Below are positions 27,834 through 35,583 of a DNA stretch of 36,951 bases, one piece after another. Origin of the DNA: a virus. The DNA is taken from positions 1 through 36,951 of the IMG/VR virus record IMGVR_UViG_3300010403_000041; one strand, written 5' to 3'. A program made the position numbers and the translations under genes. The notes under the pieces are model-generated. The model did no database searches. It had not been told where the DNA came from and saw only the letters and a list, made by a program, of their open reading frames with translations. Position 1 is the first letter of the stretch. Every line of letters begins with the position of its first letter.

Positions 27834-30056
27834 TCAGTTCCTTCCCCGGCGGGCCACGCCGTAGTTGCTCGAAAGCGTTTGGTCGAACCGGCCGGTCGCG
27901 AAGCCGCGTTCGACGGCGTCTTCGACCATGACCCGCACATCGAGTCCGCCATCGGCGCGCCGCTGTTCCGACGTCGTCGCCCTCGCGCCGGTTGCGTTGT
28001 TGATGACGTACACGTTCGTTTCCCCGCCCGAGCCGCGCACGCCAAGGTCCCCGGACGCCGTGCGCGCAAGCGGCATGATGGCTTCGGGTCCGGCTTCGCC
28101 CATGAGTCCGACGCCATTCGCAAACGGGAACAGGGTTGGCGATGACACGACCCCGCCGCGTGCGAACGGGATCAACCCTTCCGGCCCGAACACATTGCCT
28201 TGCGCCGAACCGACGATCCCGAAGGACGCCTTTATCGCGTTGAACAGCGGCAAAACGATCATCGCTTGCGTCGTCATGACGGCCAGTTGATGCAACACGC
28301 CCTTGACCATGTCGGCGAAGTTCCCCTCGACCCCGCTTGCAAAGTCGACGATGGCTTCGGACGCCTGCCGGGAAAATCCGTTGATCGCATCGAGCAAGTC
28401 ATCGCGGAATGTCTTTTCGACTTTCTTCGCCGCGTCGTCGGTCTTGTCGAGTGCGCCCGCCATGCGTTCGAGTGCAAGTGCGCCGTCGTTCCACTCGATT
28501 TCGCCCTGCATCATGGCTTCGCGTATGGCGTCCATTTCCTCGCGCAGTTTGTGCGTCGGGTCGATGACGTCCTGAACGCCCTCGCGCAGTTTTTGCAAGC
28601 GCTCGAACTCCGCGTCGGCCGCGGCCTTGATCGACGCGGCGGCTTCGGCCATCGCCTCGGCGCGCATCTGATCAATTTCAATCTGAAACCTCGCCATGTC
28701 GGCCGCGTCCGCGCGCACCCTCGCGAGTTCCTTTTCGGCGTCGGTCGCGGCGTTTAGCGCGACGGTTATTTGCGCAATCGCGTCCGACATTTCGTTCAAC
28801 GTGAGTTTGCGACCGAGCGTTTTTTCGAGATTGTTCAGCACGTCCGCCATTTGCTTGACGTTGTCCAGCGGAATCCCGCGGTCGAACAGTCCCAGCGCCA
28901 TTTGCGCCTCGACCGCTTGGTCTTCGAGTTTGCCAAGCGACTTCGTCAGCGCATCGACCAGCGATACATGCTTCGCCGTGTCTTCGATCCCGCCGCCCGG
29001 GGCGCCGGGCGGTTTCGGGCGCGGGGCAAGGGGCGCGTTCTTCGCCTTTTCGAAATCTGATTTCAATTTCGTAATGCGCGCGTTCGCCTGTTCGCCGAGT
29101 TTGTCTATGTCGGCGATCATCGAACCCATGATGTTTTTGGCTTGCCTGAACTCGCCGGACCCGAGCGCGACCGCGGCGGCGGCGACCCCGCCCAGCAATT
29201 TGCCCAGCGCCTCGACGGTCGCGCTTGCCTTGATGAACTGTTCAGCAAGCCATATCGCCATTTGCCCGATTGAGTCGCCGACGTTGACGAATGTTTGCCC
29301 GCCCTTTACCACGTCGAAAAACGCGGTCGCGACCGCTTGCAGCGCGGGCAACATGCCTTGCGCCATCTGCTTGAACGCGCCGCCGCCGACTTTTTGAATC
29401 TTCGATATCGTGTCGTTGAATTCTTCCGCCGCGGCCAGCGTGCGCCCCGACATGATGATGCCGAGTTCTTCGGCTTCCTTGCCCATCTCGCGCAAACCCT
29501 TCGATCCCTGATTCAATAGCGGGATCAGTTGTTCCGCGCCCTTGCCGAGTGCCTCGACCGCAAGCGCCGTCTTGCGCGCGCCGTCGGGCATTTTCTGAAA
29601 CGCATCGGCGATTTTCATCAGCGCTTGTTCGGGCGAATCCGTGCCCTTGACGCCCATCGAACGCAGCGCCTTCGCCGATTTGCTGGCGCCCTCGTCGACC
29701 TCTTGCAGGTTGACCGACAATTTCGTCAGCGACTTCGTCAGTTGTTCCGTCGACACGTCCGCCAAGTCGGCGGCGTATTGCAGTTTTTGAAACGCTTCCG
29801 CCTCGATGCCGACCTTTTGAATCTCTTTGTTCAGCGCGTCCATTTGGTCTATGGCGCCTTTGATCCCGGCCGCGAACGCGCCGACTGAAAACGCGCCCGC
29901 AAGTCCGATTGCGAATTGCTTTAGCGTGTCCTTTGCCGTCGACAGCGTGCGTTCCATACTCTTGACGTTCGAGTCGACCGCTTTCAGGGTCGCCAGTGCG
30001 CCCGACGCAATCTTCGCGTCAATCTCGATTACGCGGCGTGTGACTAGGTCGGTCAT
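27834..30056 (-). CDS. Tape measure protein
   Basis: A 740-residue protein. Residues 1-45 are helical, followed by a hydrophobic FAIGLAGAFSVGAFAAGI segment, then long coiled-coil helices (KEIQKVGIEAEAFQKLQYAADLA and others) with a second hydrophobic stretch near 270-300, a Pro/Gly break at about 343-356 and a C-terminal domain ending VYVINNATGARATTSEQRR...GLDVRVMVEDAV, common at tape-measure ends. It sets tail length and is ejected with the DNA. The gene length would predict a tail of about 110 nm by the usual rule of roughly 0.15 nm per residue. Confidence 0.9.
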   Translation of the reverse strand: MTDLVTRRVIEIDAKIASGALATLKAVDSNVKSMERTLSTAKDTLKQFAIGLAGAFSVGAFAAGIKGAIDQMDALNKEIQKVGIEAEAFQKLQYAADLADVSTEQLTKSLTKLSVNLQEVDEGASKSAKALRSMGVKGTDSPEQALMKIADAFQKMPDGARKTALAVEALGKGAEQLIPLLNQGSKGLREMGKEAEELGIIMSGRTLAAAEEFNDTISKIQKVGGGAFKQMAQGMLPALQAVATAFFDVVKGGQTFVNVGDSIGQMAIWLAEQFIKASATVEALGKLLGGVAAAAVALGSGEFRQAKNIMGSMIADIDKLGEQANARITKLKSDFEKAKNAPLAPRPKPPGAPGGGIEDTAKHVSLVDALTKSLGKLEDQAVEAQMALGLFDRGIPLDNVKQMADVLNNLEKTLGRKLTLNEMSDAIAQITVALNAATDAEKELARVRADAADMARFQIEIDQMRAEAMAEAAASIKAAADAEFERLQKLREGVQDVIDPTHKLREEMDAIREAMMQGEIEWNDGALALERMAGALDKTDDAAKKVEKTFRDDLLDAINGFSRQASEAIVDFASGVEGNFADMVKGVLHQLAVMTTQAMIVLPLFNAIKASFGIVGSAQGNVFGPEGLIPFARGGVVSSPTLFPFANGVGLMGEAGPEAIMPLARTASGDLGVRGSGGETNVYVINNATGARATTSEQRRADGGLDVRVMVEDAVERGFATGRFDQTLSSNYGVARRGRN

Positions 30057-30784
30057 AGCGAACCCCGCGCGCGGCGCCCGCTTTTATATCGGATCATCAG
30101 GCCCGGTCCGGATGCATCGCCGCCGAACGCGCGGAACGCCTGCGTCGATAGCCATGCTTCCTTGATCGTCAGCACGCGCCCGTATTTGCGTTTTAATGCG
30201 CGCTCGACAATGCGGTGCATGGGTTCGCGATAGGCGACCTTGACCTTTATTTTTTCCCCGCCGAAGGTGCGATATTCGCCGCGGGTTTTTTTGACCGTGC
30301 GCGAACGCAGGGCGCCTTCCTGACCGCCCGCGGGGTTCCAGTAAAGTTTCCGCCCGTAGGGGACGACCGGCCCATACACGACCGCGTTGTCGCGATTGGT
30401 CATGCGCGAAGCCACCGCGGCGATTGCGCCCTCATTGCCGACCGGCGAGTCATTCACGTACAGGAAGAATTCGCGGCGGGCGCGGCCGGTCTGAATGCGC
30501 GTCAGTTGCCGCAGCATCGCGAACGCTTCGGTCAACGCCTGTTGCAGCATGCGCGAGTCGGCGAACAATGCCTGAACGCGCCGGTTGGCGGACTCGATGG
30601 ATTGCTGCCGACCGTCGACGATGATTGCGGACGGGTAGTTGCCGAACGCGCGCTGTTGCTCGATTTCGAATGCGGACACTTGCCGCAGCGTGTCGCGAAG
30701 GTCAGCGGGTAATACGGTCGTGACGAACTTGGACAGGTCGTCGGTTTCCTTGACCGCTTGAAGCTTGATTGTTGCTTCCGCCAT
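30053..30784 (-). CDS. Late hypothetical protein (243 aa)
   Basis: A 243-residue basic protein between the tail chaperone and the tape measure. Blocks include SAFEIEQQRAFGNYPSAIIVDGR, RRVQALFADSRMLQQALTEAFAML and a C-terminal DREPMHRIVERALKRKYG-like helix with basic tails. I do not recognise the family; similar-sized proteins occur here in Mu-like and Burkholderia siphophages. AGGGG lies seven bases before the ATG. The stop overlaps the tape-measure start as ATGA. Confidence 0.7.
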   Translation of the reverse strand: MAEATIKLQAVKETDDLSKFVTTVLPADLRDTLRQVSAFEIEQQRAFGNYPSAIIVDGRQQSIESANRRVQALFADSRMLQQALTEAFAMLRQLTRIQTGRARREFFLYVNDSPVGNEGAIAAVASRMTNRDNAVVYGPVVPYGRKLYWNPAGGQEGALRSRTVKKTRGEYRTFGGEKIKVKVAYREPMHRIVERALKRKYGRVLTIKEAWLSTQAFRAFGGDASGPGLMIRYKSGRRARGSL

Positions 30785-31106
30785 TCGTCGCCCCTAGTTT
30801 CTTTTTCGCCTCGCCTGCCTTCCAAGAATTCAGGCCCGAGAGTCCCGCCCTAACGACGTCGAGTAGCTCGAAAGATTCTTCGCCGGTCAAACCTATCTTG
30901 TCGCCGAACGCCATCAGGTCGGACACTGTCGGATGCGCGCCGCCGTTGCTCAGGATCAACGCCGCCTGAAGGTTGAACACGTCGAGAAAATCCATTTCCG
31001 GGCGGAGTTCCAGCGCCCGCACGGGTTCGCCCGTGTCCGCTATCGCTTGCAGTCTTTCTAAATGCGGTCCCCATTGCGCAAGCCAAATCAAATGGTCCGC
31101 GAGTCT
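30702..31106 (-). CDS. Tail chaperone extension reached by -1 frameshift (lambda T-like)
   Basis: A frame that continues the chaperone after a -1 slip at the slippery site 31112-31106: after Lys132 translation would run RLADHLIWLAQWGPHLERLQ and on for 134 residues, ending in a polar SGQGNRRP tail, to give a fusion of about 266 residues. In lambda, gpG and gpG-T are made this way and both are needed for tail assembly. A TTG at 31091 in a TTGA overlap could allow separate initiation instead. The extension overlaps the next gene's start by 83 bases. Confidence 0.75.
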   Translation of the reverse strand, partial: RLADHLIWLAQWGPHLERLQAIADTGEPVRALELRPEMDFLDVFNLQAALILSNGGAHPTVSDLMAFGDKIGLTGEESFELLDVVRAGLSGLNSWKAGEAKKKLGATNGGSNNQASSGQGNRRPVQVRHDRITR

Positions 31107-31501
31107 TTTCCCTGTTCATCGACTTGCGCCGCCTGAAAATTGGCGATGCGTTCGGCTTCTTCCTTGATGATGCGAAAAACTTCCGGCACTTCGACGAACA
31201 GCCGCGTGACATTCGCCCGGTTGAATTCAAGCGCCGCGCCGTCGAGTTCGACCCCGCGCCATCCGGTAACGATGGTCGCCGCATAGACGTCCATCAACAG
31301 CCGTTCGGCTTCCGCGCCCTCGATTGATCCGGCATCAATGGCGCGCTTGTGCTTCGAGTACATGCGCCGCGTCTCGCGCAGGTAGGCCAGATTCGAGCCG
31401 CCCGCGCGGCGGACCGTGACGAACGCGTCGCCGCCGAGATGCACATCGACGCCGTCGGTTTCCATCGCGCCGACGGTCCCAAACTTTTCTTTCAGGTCCA
31501 T
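31088..31501 (-). CDS. Tail assembly chaperone (lambda G-like)
   Basis: A 137-residue protein located between the tail tube and tape measure, as tail chaperones are. DVHLGGDAFVTVRRAGGSNLAYLRE opens it, then helices (KHKRAIDAGSIEGAEAERLLM, VTRLFVEVPEVFRIIKEEAERIANFQA). The helical C-terminal half is typical of gpG-like proteins. A slippery site six codons before the stop allows a longer fusion. AAGGGA lies six bases before the ATG. It should guide tape-measure folding and tail tube polymerisation. Confidence 0.8.
   Translation of the reverse strand: MDLKEKFGTVGAMETDGVDVHLGGDAFVTVRRAGGSNLAYLRETRRMYSKHKRAIDAGSIEGAEAERLLMDVYAATIVTGWRGVELDGAALEFNRANVTRLFVEVPEVFRIIKEEAERIANFQAAQVDEQGKDSRTI
31106..31112 (-). 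promoter_or_regulatory. Slippery heptamer for -1 frameshifting
   Basis: G GGA AAA on the minus strand, in the exact X XXY YYZ register of the chaperone frame (GGA begins at 31111, AAA at 31108). It is one base different from lambda's GGGAAAG. The -1 frame is open right through to 30702. Confidence 0.85.
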
Positions 31502-31518
31502 GTTGTTTCCCTTCGCTC

Positions 31519-31559
31519 AAAAAAGGTGAGGCGGCTTTTCCCGGATTCCCGAAGCCGCC
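31519..31559 (-). terminator. Attenuator-like hairpin between tail tube and chaperone
   Basis: GGCGGCTT / AAGCCGCC stem (31552-31559 and 31530-31537) with a 14-base loop, then TCACC and six T on the minus strand. The gap before the T run makes it weaker than a standard terminator. It may lower chaperone expression relative to the abundant tail tube. The arms match the early terminator at 5732-5752. Confidence 0.55.
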
Positions 31560-31640
31560 CGAAACGGGGTTGAGCGTGGCGGCTCGATAACCCGGTCAAT
31601 CTTCGGGCACGCGCCGCCACTTACCGGACGTCCGGGACGA

Positions 31641-32618
31641 TCAGGGCATCGCGACACGCGTTACCTTGCAGGTATAACCCTGCGTCGAGTCGTATATCGC
31701 CTGCATTGACATGTCGATGACGACGGGTTGCCCGGTGCCGCCAATGTTGACCGGCCCGCCGGTTATCTTCACTTTCGGGAAATCGAATTCGTATGCGTTG
31801 CCCTCGGAATCTTCCATCCGCACGACGACCGGGAAAGAATCCTGCGCAAGGAATTTTTCGACGAGAGTGTCGTCGCTGTAATACATCGTCCCCGTGAGTG
31901 TCGCGGCGAACTTGCCGAGCAACAATTCGCGCGGTCCCAGCGTGCCGATACACTCGACGGCGGTCAGGTTCGAATTAAAGTTCATGACGAACGCCGACAC
32001 GCACTTCGCCGCGACGGACCCCGTGTCGATGGACAGCGTTTTGACAAGCGGCGCGGTCATGATCGGGTTGTCGCCGCCGGAATCGTAAGTCGACCCGACG
32101 ATTTCCGCGTCGTCGACGGTTTGCGTTCCGCCCGTCATGTTCGCCGTGCCCGTGATCGGTTGACCCGGATCAATCGAGATTGAAAGCGACTCGACGCCCG
32201 ACGGGGCGAAACGATGATAGGTATAGGTCAGCGGCGCGTCGGCGACTTGAAAAGTCTTTTCGACGGCGAACGATTCCAAGATCAATCCCGGGATCAGGTC
32301 GTCCGCACCAATCGCAACGGGCGGCGTGCCCGCATCGCCCGTGCCCCATTCGTTGCGAAACACGCCCGCCAGCAAATCTTCCAAGAACGGATTCTTGGAC
32401 ACTTCGAAATTGACGGCGCCCGACGTTTGTCCGCCGGTCAGAATGGAATCTTTTACCTGCCCGGACGGATCGAGTTCGCCCGACTGCGTGACGGTCGGTT
32501 GAAACGCGATGCTTTCGCCAGTGAACCGCGCCACTTGCCAAGCGGGCGTTGCGGGAATTACTGGCGGGTTCCCGGTCATTCTTGCGATGGCAAGCCTTGC
32601 TGAATCGGCGGAAGTCAT
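31641..32618 (-). CDS. Major tail tube protein
   Basis: A 325-residue protein directly upstream of the chaperone pair. It fits the phage tail tube family: TPAWQVARFTGESIAFQPTVTQSGEL at the N terminus with DPSGQVKDSILTGGQTSG, then NPFLEDLLAGVFRNEW and a C-terminal domain with TGGPVNIGGTGQPVVIDMSMQAIYDS. Beta-strand-rich throughout. It should be one of the most strongly expressed genes of the operon; AAGGGG precedes its ATG by five bases. Confidence 0.88.
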   Translation of the reverse strand: MTSADSARLAIARMTGNPPVIPATPAWQVARFTGESIAFQPTVTQSGELDPSGQVKDSILTGGQTSGAVNFEVSKNPFLEDLLAGVFRNEWGTGDAGTPPVAIGADDLIPGLILESFAVEKTFQVADAPLTYTYHRFAPSGVESLSISIDPGQPITGTANMTGGTQTVDDAEIVGSTYDSGGDNPIMTAPLVKTLSIDTGSVAAKCVSAFVMNFNSNLTAVECIGTLGPRELLLGKFAATLTGTMYYSDDTLVEKFLAQDSFPVVVRMEDSEGNAYEFDFPKVKITGGPVNIGGTGQPVVIDMSMQAIYDSTQGYTCKVTRVAMP

Positions 32619-32627
32619 GGATTCCCC

Positions 32628-33101
32628 TTATTCGTAAGTGTCGAGTTCGAAAGGAACGCCGACGACAGCGGAAAAAAACCGGCCGTTGGCATCCGACGGA
32701 GTCATCGGCGGCGCCGGGACCAGTGTTCGAATATCGCGCGCGGGCGCGGACGCGATGCGCTGCGCGCGCTGCATGAAAAACGTCGCGATCATTGCGGCGA
32801 TCATCAGGACCGGGACGTCGGTTTCGAGTCCCGCCTTGCAGGCAATGACGACGTTCGCGGTCCCGGTTTCGCGCTTGCATCCGGGTTGCCCAATGCTGGC
32901 GGCTAACTTCGCGCCGGACCCGGCCGGGAATTCCAGCGTCGTCCATTGGTCGGGCATCGCGTCGGACTTGAACGTGTTCACGGTTTCAAAGTACGGCGCA
33001 TACAGCGGGTCGGCGGGATCGACCGTTGACCACAGCGCCGCCATTTCGGCACGGAACCAGTTGCGCGCATCAAGGGACGCCAAGGGAGTCGCCTTGCACA
33101 A
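32628..33101 (-). CDS. Tail completion or terminator-like protein
   Basis: A 157-residue protein immediately before the tail tube gene, the usual place of the tail terminator. SLDARNWFRAEMAALWSTVD, ETVNTFKSDAMPDQWTTLEFPAGS and the final GRFFSAVVGVPFELDTYE are consistent with the small alpha/beta terminator fold. The start is uncertain: the ORF begins at a TTG (33101), another TTG at 33083 follows AAGG at better spacing, and the first ATG is at 33044. It overlaps the preceding gene. Confidence 0.65.
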   Translation of the reverse strand: MCKATPLASLDARNWFRAEMAALWSTVDPADPLYAPYFETVNTFKSDAMPDQWTTLEFPAGSGAKLAASIGQPGCKRETGTANVVIACKAGLETDVPVLMIAAMIATFFMQRAQRIASAPARDIRTLVPAPPMTPSDANGRFFSAVVGVPFELDTYE

Positions 33102-33402
33102 TGAGACGGTAGGAAATGATCCGGGCGCCGACGCGGCGCGGGCGCACTTCCTGAATGGCCTTCGGGATCGAGTCGATTATCAGCGTGTCGAATTTTTCCG
33201 GCGTGCCGAAGGAAGCCAAGTGTTCTACCTGCAAACGGTTTTGATCGTATGCGTTCACGAACTGCGAATCGCGCGGGAAGACGCCCGACGTCGCGTCGCA
33301 CGCATATTTGAACGTGCCGTCGGGTTGCGTGACGGCAATCGGCCGCGGCGCGGCGCGGATCATTAGCGCGATGGCGGTTTCGAAAAGCGAAGCGGTGTTC
33401 AT
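33070..33402 (-). CDS. Neck or tail-completion protein
   Basis: A 110-residue protein: MNTASLFETAIALMIRAAPRP, then TQPDGTFKYACDATSGVFPRDSQFVNAYDQNRL and DTLIIDSIPKAIQEVRPR. The position between the connector and the tail terminator suggests a head-tail joining role, but I cannot name a family. ATG 33402 overlaps the stop of the 30-residue membrane gene as ATGA. Confidence 0.65.
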   Translation of the reverse strand: MNTASLFETAIALMIRAAPRPIAVTQPDGTFKYACDATSGVFPRDSQFVNAYDQNRLQVEHLASFGTPEKFDTLIIDSIPKAIQEVRPRRVGARIISYRLIVQGDSLGVP

Positions 33403-33491
33403 GAGCGCGACCCGCATTGCACGACGACGAACACGGCAAGCGCCGCGATCAGCACGACTTCGGGAAACGAAAACGGGAAGGGGAAGCGCAT
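33399..33491 (-). CDS. 30-residue single-span membrane protein
   Basis: A tiny protein, MRFPFPFSFPEVVLIAALAV then FVVVQCGSRS, almost all one hydrophobic helix. The ATG at 33491 shares one base with the stop of the lipoprotein gene (TGATG), and its stop overlaps the next start (ATGA), so it is placed by coupling on both sides. It may work with the lipoprotein upstream. It could be a small holin-like or spanin-related piece; that is only a guess. Confidence 0.5.
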   Translation of the reverse strand: MRFPFPFSFPEVVLIAALAVFVVVQCGSRS

Positions 33492-33694
33492 CAGGGCGCC
33501 TGCAATTCGTTCACACATGGCGCGGACACGGGCACGGCCGCGGGCGCGCGGCGGATGGTCACGGAGCAACGCGCAAACAGGCATATCGTGACCAGCGCGA
33601 CCGGCGCAAGCGTGTCCGTGCGTTCCGTCGGCGGCGACGTCGCGCATCCCGTCAGGGCGATCAGCGTCAATATCATGCATTTTTGTACATACAA
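33491..33694 (-). CDS. Putative small lipoprotein
   Basis: A 67-residue protein with a short signal sequence (MYVQKCMILTLIALTGC) ending in an LTGC lipobox, so Cys17 should be lipidated, then a Pro/Thr-rich segment and a second hydrophobic patch (APVALVTICLFARC). Small Pro-containing lipoproteins in phages are often Rz1-like outer-membrane spanins, but the location among head-tail genes is unusual. The start is a TTG at 33694; the ATG at 33676 would remove the basic N-region. GC-rich third positions support this frame over the overlapping one at 33701. Confidence 0.55.
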   Translation of the reverse strand: MYVQKCMILTLIALTGCATSPPTERTDTLAPVALVTICLFARCSVTIRRAPAAVPVSAPCVNELQAP

Positions 33695-33697
33695 AAT

Positions 33698-34351
33698 TCA
33701 TGGTCCGGGCGGGACGACTTCGCCAAGGTCGTATGTTTCGCGATAGAGCGGTTCGCCGCCGACGCCAGCGCCCGCGCCGACGACGAAAGCGTCAACGACC
33801 GCACCATACGGTCCGAAAAAATCCGTAAACGAATCCCCGCTTTTGAATTCAAGGGACCCGACGTCGACAAGGGAAATCTTCGACGGCGTGAACGGGCCGA
33901 TTGCCCCGGACTCGATTGCGTCGATGTATTGCTGCAACAGGTTCAACAGCGCGTCGAACAGTTCGCCGGGCACGCGTTCATAGCCCGCCTGATAGGTGAA
34001 TTCGAGTTCGGAATAAATCGCATACGGCGCGGCGTAAAACGAAATCCGCCCGTCGGTCGTCACGGGATACAAACTCACGTCATCGACCGGGACGCCGTTG
34101 ATTTTCAGTTCTTCGAGCAACGCGACAGGATGCTTGCGCGGCGTGTAGCCGTCCATATGGTCGGCGCCCTCGAAGCGGGTCCCGTGGTAAATCTCTTTGA
34201 AGCGGCGAATCGGGTACAGCACGGCGCCCGTGCGCTTGCGCATGGCGTCAAGGATCAAGTCCCCGCGCTGCATCAGCAACGCGTCTTTTTCCGTCTCGTC
34301 GGCGGGAATCGACAAGCCGATTTTGATCGCGGCGAGTAGTTCGGGCGTCAT
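33698..34351 (-). CDS. Head-tail connector protein
   Basis: A 217-residue protein located after the portal region. MTPELLAAIKIGLSIPADET opens a helical first half, as in gp6-like connector proteins. VALLEELKINGVPVDDVSLYPVTTDGRISF and YSELEFTYQAGYERVPGELFDALLNLLQQYIDA follow the connector pattern of beta-hairpin plus long C-terminal helix. The extra Gly/Ala-rich tail makes it longer than the typical connector of about 100-120 residues. ATG 34351 overlaps the preceding stop as ATGA. Confidence 0.75.
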   Translation of the reverse strand: MTPELLAAIKIGLSIPADETEKDALLMQRGDLILDAMRKRTGAVLYPIRRFKEIYHGTRFEGADHMDGYTPRKHPVALLEELKINGVPVDDVSLYPVTTDGRISFYAAPYAIYSELEFTYQAGYERVPGELFDALLNLLQQYIDAIESGAIGPFTPSKISLVDVGSLEFKSGDSFTDFFGPYGAVVDAFVVGAGAGVGGEPLYRETYDLGEVVPPGP

Positions 34352-35583
34352 TGCATCGCCCCGCCGTCCGCGTTGCCGCGGATCATCAGTTGCCAGTCGT
34401 CCGAGCGGTCGGAGCGGTACGGCGGCGCGCTAAGTGTGATGCGAAGCGCCGCGTATATGCCCGACGGCGACCGCACGACGTCGCCCGCCTTGTATGTCTT
34501 GCCCGGTTCCCAATCGCCGCGCCAGTCGAGCGAATGCCCGTCCTTGCCCTTGTCCCCGCGCTTGACCGCAAGGCGCCATCCTGAATCCGCTTCGCCGGGC
34601 TTGGCGTCCGTGTCGCGGTCGGCGATCCACAGCCCGCCCGAATGCGTGACCGAATCCCCGCACTTGTACGCGCGCGCGGACCACGTTCCACGGTAAACAA
34701 TCGCGGGAAGTTCGACGACTTCCGCGACTTGGTCCCCGGATGACAGTTCCATTGCAATTCCGAATTCGCGCACGCCGGTCTTGCTCATCTCGACGCGCGC
34801 AATGCCGTTGCACAGCAACGCCCATTCGGCGCCCGCGTGCGGTTCTTCCTTCGTGGCGGTGCGGCAATACCACAAGCCGCCGCGATGCAGGACCAGCGCG
34901 CCGCGCAACACAGTTGCACCCTCGGCCCATTGAACCGGCTCGATGAACTCCCCCGGCGCGCCGTCCTTTCCATCGGCCCCCGCCGCATCCTTGCCGTCGC
35001 GCCCGTCCTTGCCGTCGCGCCCGTCGCGCGGCGTCGGGATCGCGGCTTGCACGGCCAGAATCGCCCGGCGTTCGACGTCCATCAACGACGATTCCATGCG
35101 GTCGGCGATCAGTTCTTCGGCGTATTCGTCGAGTTCGGCGGTCGCCGTCTTGAAGTTTTCCGTAATGCGTTCGTCGAGTTGCTTCAGGTCTTCGCGGATG
35201 ACGCGCGTCAGTTCGGCTTGCGTGGCGGCGCGCTCCCGCTCGATGGTTTCATCGACCCGCTTCGTCAACGCGATCAGGGAGTCGCCCACGCCGCCGACGA
35301 CGCCCTCGTCGTGAAGGGTCACGAATTTTTTGACGTCTTCAATCTGCTTGCGGATCGCTTCGGCCATGTCAAGGCGCATGCGGTCGCGATCCTGTTGCAT
35401 GGCGACGGCGGTTTGCTCGATGGATTCATCGAGCCGCTTCGCTAGCGCGGCAACGGACGCGGACAGCGTCGCCGCCATTTCGGCGCAGCGGTCGCGCACG
35501 GAATCCTTGACGCTGGCGATTTCCTTGCGGATCGCGGCGCCGACAAGTTCGAGAATCACGCGGTCGCGGTCAGTCGGTTGCAT
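34348..35583 (-). CDS. Coiled-coil, collagen-like, carbohydrate-binding-like virion protein
   Basis: A 411-residue protein with a modular layout. Residues 1-175 are long coiled-coil helices. Residues 186-211 are a collagen-like G-X-Y run (GRDGKDGRDGKD and on). Residues 217-400 hold three repeats of about 45 residues with the pattern GxWxxGxxYxxGDxVxxxxGlwxAxxxxxxxxPxxxxxWxL (for example RGDWEPGKTYKAGDVVRSPSG), close to the ChtBD3/carbohydrate-binding type-5/12 fold. It lies between portal and connector, where protease and capsid genes usually are. It is probably a trimeric fibre or decoration protein. Function inferred from architecture. Confidence 0.7.
   Translation of the reverse strand: MQPTDRDRVILELVGAAIRKEIASVKDSVRDRCAEMAATLSASVAALAKRLDESIEQTAVAMQQDRDRMRLDMAEAIRKQIEDVKKFVTLHDEGVVGGVGDSLIALTKRVDETIERERAATQAELTRVIREDLKQLDERITENFKTATAELDEYAEELIADRMESSLMDVERRAILAVQAAIPTPRDGRDGKDGRDGKDAAGADGKDGAPGEFIEPVQWAEGATVLRGALVLHRGGLWYCRTATKEEPHAGAEWALLCNGIARVEMSKTGVREFGIAMELSSGDQVAEVVELPAIVYRGTWSARAYKCGDSVTHSGGLWIADRDTDAKPGEADSGWRLAVKRGDKGKDGHSLDWRGDWEPGKTYKAGDVVRSPSGIYAALRITLSAPPYRSDRSDDWQLMIRGNADGGAMQ

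Noticed and set aside
33399-33701. A 100-codon minus frame starting ATGA-coupled to the connector gene.
   Set aside because: Codon composition favours the overlapping lipoprotein frame; only its last 30 codons (a membrane helix) look real and were listed separately.
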